Notes under the pieces: model-generated
What the model was told of the DNA's origin: nothing
The model's input: the letters and a program-made list of their open reading frames with translations, nothing else
Database searches by the model: none
Made by a program: the position numbers and the translations under genes
Shown here: in pieces, positions 45,231 to 54,576 of the stretch
Layout of the letters: the number at the start of each line of letters is the position of its first letter
Position numbering within the stretch: the first letter of the stretch is position 1
Assembly (NCBI RefSeq): GCF_040822065.1
Contig: NZ_CP162005.1
Location: 3,100,001-3,164,000, forward strand
Origin: Pedobacter sp. WC2423
Lineage (GTDB): Bacteria > Bacteroidota > Bacteroidia > Sphingobacteriales > Sphingobacteriaceae
DNA: 64,000 nucleotides
Direction: 5' to 3'

Positions 45231-48200
45231 AATAAGCCAAGCTGACCTTTATCATCGATCTCTACGTCATCAGGATTAGTGATCTCGAATTTAACATTTT
45301 TATTCAGTGAAGCTTCTTTGGTCACTTTACTTTTAGCATCGTCCGTTTTCTTTTGCTTTGCCGGTTTAACTACTGGTGTTTCAGTTTTTTCAGGAGTAAC
45401 TTCTGCTTGTACTTCAACAGGAGTGATTGGTGTTTCCACAACTTCCGGAATAACTGGTACTTCTGCTTTGACAGGAACCAATGGTGTTGCTATCACTTCG
45501 GGAGTAACAAGTTCCGCTGATTCCACAGGAGCAACTGGTGTTCCCTCTACTTGCGGAGTAACTGATGCTTCTGCTTTCTTAGTGCGTTTAACCGGAGTTC
45601 GTACCGCTTTATCTGCTTCTTCAACAGGCTGAATTGTATTTTCCTGCCTGATCCATTCTTTTTTAACAACAGGAGCAACTTTTTCCTCCTCAGCTACGGA
45701 AGAACTTTCCTGATTGTCTGTAACGGTATCTTCAGTTTCTACGCTTGCTTCTTCAGGAATTACTTCTTCAGCTGTTTCTTCCATAACCTTTTCAATTGAT
45801 GCAGCTTCTTCAACTGACGTCACTTCATCCTCAGTTTCAGTTTCATCAACAACTTCCATCTGCTCCTGAGTTTCGGTTTCGGCAGCAACAGTTGTTTCAG
45901 CTCCGGCAGATTCTACTGAAGCCGGTGATTCCTGGTCATCTTCAGCAACTTCTCCTGCTGCAACGTTACTTTCTTTAAGTTCTTCCAGAACAGGCTCGTT
46001 CTCCTCAGCATTACTGATGGCGATATTTTTCACCTCATGCTGACTCAACCGGTTACCATTAGCTTTAATACCTTTTACATCTATAAAGTCTGCCAGCACG
46101 ATTTCCAATGTCTCAGGGATCTGTGTTTTGCCTTTTAACACATCAACTGTTAATGTCGCTTCAGGATTACTGGTCAGGTGAAGGAATCTGGAACCAGTTT
46201 CTTCACTAATCAGCGTTTGCTTTTTGCCAATTGCAATAGGTTCAAAAACAAAGCGTTTAATAAAGTAATTCTTAGCTTTTCCTTCATACTGTACAACCGC
46301 AAATGCTTTTTCCGGATCAAATTTCTGGATCAGCAGTAAATCAGCATCGAAATGGTTACTCAATTCGAAAGAACTCAGCTCATACCAGCCTTCTTTATGT
46401 ACTTGCAGAATTTTGTCGTCGCCATCAAATTCACCCAGGTATTTACCTCTTCCGTCAACATTTAATCTTCTTAATAAATCATCATACCAGATTTTCAGGC
46501 CCGATAATGTAGAAACACCTTTACTCTTCAGTAAAACTTTCTTGATAGGATATTTAGAAACAATATTTCCCTGAGAAGCGCGTCCTTTGATCGCAATATC
46601 TGCGAAGTCAATATCAAACTGTAACTTCTTCAGCTTAGTATGCGGTTTAAGCAGTATGGTAACAATCTCAGCCTCTCCGTTAGGATTAGGTGTGAAATAT
46701 AACATCTTCGACCCTTTAGTTCCTTTTGTCAAGTCGTATTCTTTGTCGCGGGTAACCCCCATCACAGCGAAACGCTTGATATAAGAAGTACCGCTTGCCC
46801 CGTCTTTGTAAATCAGGTTATAAATGGTACGTTCATCATTCTTTTTAAAGACCTGTGCGTACACGATTCCTTTTCCTACAAATGTTTTATCTGCTACTTT
46901 AGTAATCGTGCATTTACCGTCTTCTCTGAAAACAATAATCTCATCCAGATCAGAACAGTCTGCAATAAATTCATCTTTTTTAAGTCCCGTTCCGATAAAA
47001 CCGTCTTCCCGGTTCATATAAAGTTTAACGTTGGCTAAAGCAACTTTGGAAGCTTCCACCCTGTCAAACAGGCGGATCTCCGTTTTACGTTCTCTGCCTT
47101 TTCCGTATTTATCTTTTAATTTCTGATACCATGCAATTGCATAATCGGTCAGATGACGAAGGTGATTTTTCACTACCTTAATATCATCGGCCAGTGCTTT
47201 CATCTGATCATCCGCTTTTTTAACATCAAAACGGGTGATACTGCTCATCGGTTTATCGATCAGCTTTTTAAAATCTTCTGGCAGGATTTCTCTGTATAAT
47301 TGCTCCTTGAAAGGGGTAAATAATATATTCAGCACTTCTACTACGGCATCGAAATTACTTGCATTCTCATATTCAGCATGCTTGTACATGCCTTCCTGAA
47401 TGAAGATCTTCAATAAAGAACTGAAGAAAATCTTTTCCTGAAGCTCATGCAGTTTGATTTCAAGCTCCTGTTTTAACAGATTTTTAGTATTCTGAGTATT
47501 TTCTACCAGGATAGTATTCACACTCAGGAACTGAGGTTTGTCATCTTTAATGATACAGGTATTCGGAGAGATAGAAACCTCACAGGAAGTAAATGCGTAT
47601 AATGCATCTATAGTTACATCCGGAGATATACCCGGAGCAAGCTGAATGACAATTTCCACATGCGCGGCTGTATTATCTTCAATCTTCTTGATTTTGATTT
47701 TACCTTTATCATTGGCAGAAAGTATACTGTCAATTACAGAGCCTGTAGTGGTGCTGTAAGGAATTTCAGTAATGACCAGGGTCTTCTTGTCTTTTTCAGT
47801 GATTTTAGCACGTACACGAATCTTACCACCACGCATTCCTTCGTTATAAGCAGAAAAATCTGCCATACCTCCGGTAAAGAAGTCGGGAAGGATATTAGGT
47901 TTTTCACCCTGAAGGATGGCAATAGAAGCATCAAGTAATTCAATAAAGTTATGCGGCATAACTTTAGTAGCCAAACCTACTGCAATCCCTTCAGCTCCCT
48001 GCGCCAATAACAGCGGGAATTTTACGGGTAAAGTAAGCGGTTCATTATTCCGGCCATCATAACTTAATTGCCAGATAGTTGTATCTGCATTAAAAACAAC
48101 TTCTGTAGCAAATTTTGACAGACGCGCTTCAATATAACGCGGCGCAGCTGCACTATCTCCGGTAATCGGATCTCCCCAGTTACCCTGACAGTCAATCAGC

Positions 48201-48499
48201 AGGTCTTTCTGACCGATTTGCACCATGGCATCCCCAATAGAAGCATCCCCGTGCGGGTGATACTTCATGGTATTTCCAATCACATTGGCTGCCTTATTGA
48301 AACGTCCGTCATCCATCTCTTTCAGCGAATGCATAATTCTACGCTGAACAGGCTTCAGTCCATCATTAATATGGGGTACTGCCCGGTCTAAAATTACATA
48401 AGAGGCATAATCGAGGAACCAGTTCTCGTAAAGGCCATTAATAGGTATTACGGTATGTTTTGTCTCTTCGTTTACGTTATTATCTAATTCGTCGCTCAT
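45227..48499 (-). CDS. parC: DNA topoisomerase IV subunit A with long acidic C-terminal tail ending in QLGLF
   Basis: 1090 residues from ATG 48499 (an upstream frame start at 48556 precedes the promoter box). Breakage-reunion domain: LKPVQRRIMHSLKEMDDGRF, HPHGDASIGDAMVQ, catalytic Tyr in AAPRYIEARLS. A beta-pinwheel-like C-terminal domain follows to about residue 850. The remaining roughly 230 residues are low-complexity, rich in Glu, Val, Thr, Pro and Ala, surely disordered, and finish with NPDDVEIDDKGQLGLF. GQLGLF is the C-terminal clamp-binding peptide of E. coli DNA polymerase II. The residue at the quinolone-target Ser position (GyrA Ser83) is Ala. With ParE it decatenates daughter chromosomes. 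Confidence 0.93.
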   Translation of the reverse strand: MSDELDNNVNEETKHTVIPINGLYENWFLDYASYVILDRAVPHINDGLKPVQRRIMHSLKEMDDGRFNKAANVIGNTMKYHPHGDASIGDAMVQIGQKDLLIDCQGNWGDPITGDSAAAPRYIEARLSKFATEVVFNADTTIWQLSYDGRNNEPLTLPVKFPLLLAQGAEGIAVGLATKVMPHNFIELLDASIAILQGEKPNILPDFFTGGMADFSAYNEGMRGGKIRVRAKITEKDKKTLVITEIPYSTTTGSVIDSILSANDKGKIKIKKIEDNTAAHVEIVIQLAPGISPDVTIDALYAFTSCEVSISPNTCIIKDDKPQFLSVNTILVENTQNTKNLLKQELEIKLHELQEKIFFSSLLKIFIQEGMYKHAEYENASNFDAVVEVLNILFTPFKEQLYREILPEDFKKLIDKPMSSITRFDVKKADDQMKALADDIKVVKNHLRHLTDYAIAWYQKLKDKYGKGRERKTEIRLFDRVEASKVALANVKLYMNREDGFIGTGLKKDEFIADCSDLDEIIVFREDGKCTITKVADKTFVGKGIVYAQVFKKNDERTIYNLIYKDGASGTSYIKRFAVMGVTRDKEYDLTKGTKGSKMLYFTPNPNGEAEIVTILLKPHTKLKKLQFDIDFADIAIKGRASQGNIVSKYPIKKVLLKSKGVSTLSGLKIWYDDLLRRLNVDGRGKYLGEFDGDDKILQVHKEGWYELSSFELSNHFDADLLLIQKFDPEKAFAVVQYEGKAKNYFIKRFVFEPIAIGKKQTLISEETGSRFLHLTSNPEATLTVDVLKGKTQIPETLEIVLADFIDVKGIKANGNRLSQHEVKNIAISNAEENEPVLEELKESNVAAGEVAEDDQESPASVESAGAETTVAAETETQEQMEVVDETETEDEVTSVEEAASIEKVMEETAEEVIPEEASVETEDTVTDNQESSSVAEEEKVAPVVKKEWIRQENTIQPVEEADKAVRTPVKRTKKAEASVTPQVEGTPVAPVESAELVTPEVIATPLVPVKAEVPVIPEVVETPITPVEVQAEVTPEKTETPVVKPAKQKKTDDAKSKVTKEASLNKNVKFEITNPDDVEIDDKGQLGLF

Positions 48500-48521
48500 C
48501 AAGAAAGGGGTTTGGATGGCG

Positions 48522-48529
48522 TAAAGATA
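48522..48529 (-). promoter_or_regulatory. -7 box of parC
   Basis: On the minus strand TATCTTTA, followed by CGCC, lies 22 bases before ATG 48499. Its position excludes the longer frame start at 48556. Confidence 0.4.
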
Positions 48530-48606
48530 AGGCATCCGCTCAAATTTTGAGAACACAATTTCCCAACAGTTTTAAAAAAAACTGATGCAGTGCCTGGATT
48601 CCGGAA

Positions 48607-49095
48607 TTATACTGCCAGACGATCTTCTACAAACACAAAAGGAAGTAAACTTCTGATCCCTTTCACTTTTAGAACCTTACCGTCCAGACAATAGAAAATC
48701 ACTTCTATCTCTTTATGCTGTTTCCTTTCAAATTCGGCCATCACTTGTAAACAAGCACCGCAGCAGGTAATAGGCTGCTCAATTTTAAAGTTATCGGTAT
48801 GGGCAGTAATTGCCATACTTTCTATAATCGCATTTGGATAAGTTGCGCCGATTGTAAAAAGAGCTACGCGTTCTGCACAAAGCCCGGATGGATAAGCCAG
48901 ATTTTCCTGGTTACTGCCGGAAACAACCACACCATCATTTAACCTTACCGCAGTGGCTACTTTAAAATTAGAATATGGAGAGTAAGAGGTCTTAAGTGCT
49001 TCCTTTGCTTGCACACATAAGGATTGATCAACTGCATTCAGTTCTTCTAACTGATCGTAAGATTCATAAGCAATGGAAATATTTAGTTTATTCAT
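48607..49095 (-). CDS. cdd: Cytidine deaminase
   Basis: 162 residues, homotetrameric type. Zinc and catalytic motifs: NLAYPSGLCAERVALF (Cys-Ala-Glu, with Glu as proton shuttle) and PITCCGACLQVM (PCxxC-type ligands). Deaminates cytidine and deoxycytidine to uridine forms in pyrimidine salvage. ATG 49095. It lies 51 bases upstream of the parC frame in the same direction and may be co-transcribed with it. Confidence 0.94.
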   Translation of the reverse strand: MNKLNISIAYESYDQLEELNAVDQSLCVQAKEALKTSYSPYSNFKVATAVRLNDGVVVSGSNQENLAYPSGLCAERVALFTIGATYPNAIIESMAITAHTDNFKIEQPITCCGACLQVMAEFERKQHKEIEVIFYCLDGKVLKVKGIRSLLPFVFVEDRLAV

Positions 49096-49493
49096 ATTAA
49101 TTTAAAAATTAAAATACAGCAGACCTCATTATTGATGGTCTATAGCTGGTAAAAATTAGGGCTCACAATATACGTTGTTAATTTGAACAGATCCCAAATA
49201 ATACAATACATATAACAATAAAACATATTATTTCCAATATAGATAAAAATTACCAATAACAGAGGTACACAGCGTAAGTTGGGCGCAGTCAATATCTGTA
49301 AAGCATTTCACTGAATAATTTATAATTCTCCTATTCCATACATAAAGATCCGGATCCAGGGCCTTCCTGTCTGAATTGTCATATTTATTTAAACAAAGTT
49401 TTGGTTTATTTGTAGTATACTACAGGTTAAAACCGCCTTATGGCATAGTTTTTATACCTTGGTTAGTCATAAATCTCTCAAAATCTAATTGAA
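49096..49493. promoter_or_regulatory. Divergent control region between cdd and tamB
   Basis: About 400 bases with no gene. Towards tamB it contains the perfect 14-bp palindrome TGTAGTATACTACA (49411-49424), a possible operator, and a -7-like box TACCTTGG (49455-49462) about 32 bases before the tamB start. The rest is AT-rich without structure I can name. Confidence 0.45.
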
Positions 49494-52400
49494 TTGAATA
49501 AATACGTACGTAAAAGTTTAAAGGTTGTTTTATGGATTATTGCTGCTATCATCTTATTAGTAGTTGCAATCGCTATATCTTTAAATATCCCCGCTGTTCA
49601 GAACTTCGTTAAAGGCAAAGCTATTGGCTACCTGAAAAATAAAACCCATACAGAAGTTAGTCTGGAAAGTATTAAAATTGCCTTGCCTAAAGATATTGTG
49701 CTCAACAAATTCTACATGGAAGATAAAAAAGGCGACACTTTATTGTATGCACAGAAATTAGCAGTCGATATCAGTCTTTTCAAACTATTGAGTAATAAAA
49801 TAGAAATTAACAATATTGAGCTGGAGAAAATCCGGGCAAATGTGACCCGTATTGATCCCGATACCACATTTAATTTTTCTTTCCTTCTGGATGCATTTAT
49901 GTCTGAACAGAAGAAGCCGGAAGACCAGGTGAAAAAGGATACCACTTCTACCATGAAGTTTTCTATCAGCAAAATAAGCTTAAAAGATATTGGTATTGTT
50001 TATCGTGATGATGTTGCAGGTAATGATGTAAGCGTAAATCTTGGAGAATTCCAGACAAACATTAAAAATTTTGACATGGATAACCAACACTACGTCATTA
50101 AAGACCTGGTGCTGAAAAACACTTCCCTTAAATATTTACAGCAAAAACCACTTACCCAGCTGGCAGCTCACCTGGAAAAAAGTATCGATACTGCTCAAAC
50201 AGCTTCAGGAAAACTTCCTTTGGTAGAGATTCAGGATGTTGCTTTTAATCATGTGAAGATCAACTTTAATGATATGCTCTCAGACATGCGTGCTGATCTG
50301 AATATTAATGAACTTAACCTGAAAAAACTGTTTGCCGACCTGACTAAAAGTAATTTTAAATTAGATGAAGCTACGCTGAATAAATCTAACATCCTTTTTG
50401 CTTTTAAACCACTTTCGGTGGCCTCAGGAACAAAATCTGCCGATAGTACAACTGCAAAGCCTTCTGCATTAGCTGTCCTGGTCAGTAAATTAAATCTCGC
50501 AGAAAACAATATACAATATGATAACCTGGCTGTAAAGCCTACCGCAAAAGGACTGGATTATAACCACTTAAAAGTTAATGGACTTGGACTGGAAGCAGAG
50601 GCACTCTCCTACAGTCAGACCGGAATCAAGGTAAATGTTAAAAGTGGAACATTCAAAGAAAGAAGTGGCTTTGAACTTTCAAAGTTGCAGGGTGATGTAA
50701 TCTACAGTGATAAAATGGTTAAACTTACCAATCTTGTCTTTAAAACACCTCATACTCATATTGAGAATAATACCACGCTGAACTATACTTCACTGGATGA
50801 TTTAACAAAACATCCCGAAAAGGTAAAAATAAACATACAACTAAAAAATTCTGTATTAGGCTTAAAAGATGCGACCTATTTTAGTGATGCAATTCCAGCA
50901 GCATACCGCAATGAGAAAATTAAAATAACTGCCCGCGCAAATGGGTTTATGAATAATCTGTCAATTCCTCAATTGCAGATTAGTGGCTTAAAAAGTACAA
51001 ATATAGATTTGAATGGTACGGTTAAAGGTTTACCAGATGTCAATAAGACATTTCTTGATCTTAACATTAAACGCTTCTCTTTAACAAAAAGAGATCTGCT
51101 GGTAATTATTCCTAAAAAATCTTTACCTGCCAATATTGAATTACCCAATACAATTGCAGCCACAGGAAAATTTAAAGGGTCTATGACCAATTTCAATACT
51201 GATTTCAATATCAACACAGATATGGGGGCAGCCAAATTACTGGCAAGTATGAAAGGGCCTAAAGGAAAAGAAAGTTATACTGCAAATATCAATCTGAATA
51301 ATTTTAATGTTGGCCGTTTAATAAAAATGCAGTCTAAGTTAGGCAGGATAAGCGCTAAAGCTACTGTAAACGGAACAGGTTTAGACGCAAAAACTGCCAG
51401 TGCAAAGATCAATGCACAGGTATTAAGCGCTTATTATAATAAATATACCTACAAAAACCTGTTACTGAGCGGTACCTATTCGGGTCAGAAAATGAATATC
51501 AAAAGTGAAATGGCAGATTCCAATGCTAATTTCAATTTAACTGCTTTTGTCAATATGGCTGGTAAATACCCTGCCGTTAAAGCAGATCTTAATTTAAAAC
51601 AAGTTGATTTGCAGAAATTGAATTTCAGTGCTACAGAATTAAGGATGGCGGGTCTGGTTAAAGCGGATATTAAAACTGCCGACCCGGATTACCTGAATGG
51701 GGATGTAAGTATCAGAGGTATGCAACTGGTTAAAGATGGACAAAGATTTAATGTAGATACGATTGATGTACATGCTGAGGCGACAGCCAGACATACTTTA
51801 TTGACTTTAAAATCAGAGTTGCTGAGTGCACGTGTTGATGGACAATATCAGCTCACTAACCTTGCCCCTGCAATGATCAACCAGATTAATAAATATTATG
51901 CATTTGGCGAGGTTACCAGGATACCAGATCAGCGTTTCAGATTTAATATGAACATTTATAATCCTAAGTTCATTAAAAACTTTATCCCTGAACTAACCAC
52001 CTTCTCTCCTTCCAGAATCAGTGGTTTACTGGATACAAAAAAAGATAGTTTAGTGATGAATGCCTGGATTCCCCAGGTAGTTTATGGAGATTACCAGGTG
52101 GACAGTACACGCATTACTATAGACAATATCAATCAAAAACTGAACTATAAGTTATTGGTAAAGCATGTGCAAAGCAAATCAATCGCTTTATATAATACAG
52201 AACTAAGTGGTGAAGCTGCGAATAATCTATTGGGGGTTAACATCTTCCTTAGAGATAGTAAACTAAAAGATAAATATGTACTTGGAGGTACATTTAAATC
52301 AATTCATAAAAACTTTCAGTTCAGTTTTGATCCGCAGAAGTTAACCCTGGATTATGAGAAATGGACAGTTTCTCCGGAAAACTTTATTCAGTTCGGCGCT

Positions 52401-54512
52401 TCGGGTATCCTGGCAAATCAATTCAATTTAAGTAAAGACGGACAGTTACTGAGTGTAAATAGTTTGAATTCGACACCAGGCTCACCGCTTAAAGTAGAGT
52501 TCAGGAATTTCCAAATACAAACACTGACCAAATTTGCAGAGCAGGATAGTTCTTTAGTAGGCGGAGCAATTAATGGAACTGTAGATGTGAAAGAATTAAC
52601 AGGTAGTCCAAAGTTCGAAGCTAACCTGACAATTGATCATCTTCGTTATCAGAAAGATCAGCTGGGAACATTACGTGTTGCTGTAAATAACAATACAGAG
52701 AATGCATTTGAAACTAATATCGCTTTAACCGGGGTACATGAGTTAAGGGTAAACGGATTCTATTATACGAAAGCTGAGAATGCTTTGGATCTTACTTTGA
52801 ATATTGACAAGATAGATCTTAAGGCATTGGAAAGTGTTTCTATGGGACAGATTAAACAGGGTTCAGGAACAATAACCGGACAACTTTCGATTAAGGGGGC
52901 GATCGCTTCACCAAAAGTATTGGGAGACGTTAAATTTAACCAGGCTGCATTCAATGCAACTTATGTGAATTCATATTTCAGAATGCCGAATGAGACGATC
53001 AGCTTTACTGAAGAAGGTGTTAAGTTCAATAACTTCACCATCATTGATTCATTGAATAAACAAGCGACCATAAATGGTGGAATCCTGACGAAAGATTACA
53101 GGAACTTCAAGTTCAATATGGATATCAGAACCAATAATTTCAGGGCGCTGCATTCTACAGCAGCAGACAATGAAATGATCTATGGAACAGTTTTCCTAAC
53201 CAGTATGATCAAGGTAAGAGGTGATTTAAATCAGCCGGATATCAATATGAATGTTCAGGTAGAGAAAGGAACTAAGTTCTTCTTCGCATTACCTCCTGAT
53301 GATCCTTCGGTAATCAGCCAGGAAGGGATTGTCCAGTTTATTGATGCAGATGCTGCGCCATTTAACGGCCAGAAGGCACTGAAAGCAGATAGTATCAGTA
53401 AATCGCCTATTAAAGGAATTAATCTGAGTGCCAATATTAAGATTGATCCGGATGCAGAACTGAATGTGGTGGTTGACCCTGCAAATGGTGACGCGCTGAA
53501 GGTAAAAGGAACAGCTAACCTGATCGCCACAATGGACGCCAGTGGTAAGACAAGCTTAACAGGTCGTTATGATCTGAATGAGGGTTCTTATAACCTGTCT
53601 ATCGGCGGCTTAGCTAAAAGATCATTTAAACTGGTTAAAGGAAGCAGTATTATCTGGACTGGAGAACCTACAGAAGCCAATGTAGACCTGACTGCATTAT
53701 ATGAAGTTAATGCAGCTCCAATTGACTTGCTTAATCAACCTGATAACATCCCGGCTAAAACAAAACTGCCTTTCCAGGTTTATCTATACATGAAAAATCA
53801 GCTGATGAAGCCAACCATATCGTTCAAGCTGGATATGCCTGCAAACGAACAAGGCGCTTTAGGCGGAGTTGTTTATACTAAAATACAGAATATAAACAGA
53901 GATGAAGGACAGCTTAATAAACAGGTATTTGCTTTATTAGCGCTGGGCCGTTTCATTGCAGATAATCCATTCGAGAGTCTTGTTGGTGGTGGTGGAGGTA
54001 TTTCCTCGATGGCACGTTCAAGTGTGAGTAATTTGCTGACCGATCAGTTAAATAATCTCGCTTCAGATTTAGTTAAAGGTGTAGATATAAACTTTGGACT
54101 GAATTCATCTGAAGATTACTCTTCAGGCTCATTGCAGCAAAAAACAGACCTGGAAGTAGGCTTATCTAAAAAACTGCTGAATGACAGGTTAACAGTAACT
54201 GTAGGTAGTTCATTTGGCCTGGAAGGCCCGCAGGCACCTGGGCAGAATGCAACAAATATTGCGGGTAATGTGAATGTGGAATATGCGCTTTCTGCTGATG
54301 GCAGATACCGTTTGAGAGCTTACAGACGTAATCAGAACGAGGGTGTAATTGAGGGACAGATTATCGAGACTGGTGTTGGATTTGCCTTAGTTGTTGATTA
54401 TAATAAATTCAAAGAGATTTTCCAGAAAAGAAGAAAGCGGTATCAGATTACCACTGAGCAAAAACCAAAAGAAAAAGCGGTTAGTAATACACCTGCAAAA
54501 AGCGAAAAATAA
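49494..54512 (+). CDS. tamB: Translocation and assembly module protein TamB (AsmA-like/DUF490)
   Basis: 1672 residues starting at TTG 49494; no ATG lies in the early frame. One N-terminal membrane anchor (VVLWIIAAIILLVVAIAISL) is followed by a very long beta-helical body of the AsmA/TamB type and a C-terminal DUF490 domain (about 1250-1600: VKGTANLIATMDASGKTSLT, GRYDLNEGSYNLSIGGLAKR). TamB spans the periplasm and cooperates with an Omp85 protein; recent work on the family also implicates it in phospholipid transport to the outer membrane. The Omp85 partner tamL follows after 64 bases. Confidence 0.93.
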   Translation: MNKYVRKSLKVVLWIIAAIILLVVAIAISLNIPAVQNFVKGKAIGYLKNKTHTEVSLESIKIALPKDIVLNKFYMEDKKGDTLLYAQKLAVDISLFKLLSNKIEINNIELEKIRANVTRIDPDTTFNFSFLLDAFMSEQKKPEDQVKKDTTSTMKFSISKISLKDIGIVYRDDVAGNDVSVNLGEFQTNIKNFDMDNQHYVIKDLVLKNTSLKYLQQKPLTQLAAHLEKSIDTAQTASGKLPLVEIQDVAFNHVKINFNDMLSDMRADLNINELNLKKLFADLTKSNFKLDEATLNKSNILFAFKPLSVASGTKSADSTTAKPSALAVLVSKLNLAENNIQYDNLAVKPTAKGLDYNHLKVNGLGLEAEALSYSQTGIKVNVKSGTFKERSGFELSKLQGDVIYSDKMVKLTNLVFKTPHTHIENNTTLNYTSLDDLTKHPEKVKINIQLKNSVLGLKDATYFSDAIPAAYRNEKIKITARANGFMNNLSIPQLQISGLKSTNIDLNGTVKGLPDVNKTFLDLNIKRFSLTKRDLLVIIPKKSLPANIELPNTIAATGKFKGSMTNFNTDFNINTDMGAAKLLASMKGPKGKESYTANINLNNFNVGRLIKMQSKLGRISAKATVNGTGLDAKTASAKINAQVLSAYYNKYTYKNLLLSGTYSGQKMNIKSEMADSNANFNLTAFVNMAGKYPAVKADLNLKQVDLQKLNFSATELRMAGLVKADIKTADPDYLNGDVSIRGMQLVKDGQRFNVDTIDVHAEATARHTLLTLKSELLSARVDGQYQLTNLAPAMINQINKYYAFGEVTRIPDQRFRFNMNIYNPKFIKNFIPELTTFSPSRISGLLDTKKDSLVMNAWIPQVVYGDYQVDSTRITIDNINQKLNYKLLVKHVQSKSIALYNTELSGEAANNLLGVNIFLRDSKLKDKYVLGGTFKSIHKNFQFSFDPQKLTLDYEKWTVSPENFIQFGASGILANQFNLSKDGQLLSVNSLNSTPGSPLKVEFRNFQIQTLTKFAEQDSSLVGGAINGTVDVKELTGSPKFEANLTIDHLRYQKDQLGTLRVAVNNNTENAFETNIALTGVHELRVNGFYYTKAENALDLTLNIDKIDLKALESVSMGQIKQGSGTITGQLSIKGAIASPKVLGDVKFNQAAFNATYVNSYFRMPNETISFTEEGVKFNNFTIIDSLNKQATINGGILTKDYRNFKFNMDIRTNNFRALHSTAADNEMIYGTVFLTSMIKVRGDLNQPDINMNVQVEKGTKFFFALPPDDPSVISQEGIVQFIDADAAPFNGQKALKADSISKSPIKGINLSANIKIDPDAELNVVVDPANGDALKVKGTANLIATMDASGKTSLTGRYDLNEGSYNLSIGGLAKRSFKLVKGSSIIWTGEPTEANVDLTALYEVNAAPIDLLNQPDNIPAKTKLPFQVYLYMKNQLMKPTISFKLDMPANEQGALGGVVYTKIQNINRDEGQLNKQVFALLALGRFIADNPFESLVGGGGGISSMARSSVSNLLTDQLNNLASDLVKGVDINFGLNSSEDYSSGSLQQKTDLEVGLSKKLLNDRLTVTVGSSFGLEGPQAPGQNATNIAGNVNVEYALSADGRYRLRAYRRNQNEGVIEGQIIETGVGFALVVDYNKFKEIFQKRRKRYQITTEQKPKEKAVSNTPAKSEK

Positions 54513-54528
54513 GATTTAACAAAAAAAC

Positions 54529-54558
54529 AGCTTCTGCAGGTGTAAACCTGCAGAAGCT
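54529..54558. repeat. Hairpin between tamB and tamL
   Basis: AGCTTCTGCAGG (54529-54540) and CCTGCAGAAGCT (54547-54558) form a perfect 12-bp stem with the loop TGTAAA. No T run follows on the plus strand, so it more likely tunes mRNA stability or tamL translation (tamL ATG at 54577) than ends transcription. Confidence 0.6.
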
Positions 54559-54576
54559 TACAAACATAAATAGTGA

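Noticed and set aside
48500..48556. Frame start of parC at 48556 (19 extra residues)
   Set aside because: The TATCTTTA promoter box lies inside this extension, and MSDEL at 48499 is a normal ATG start.
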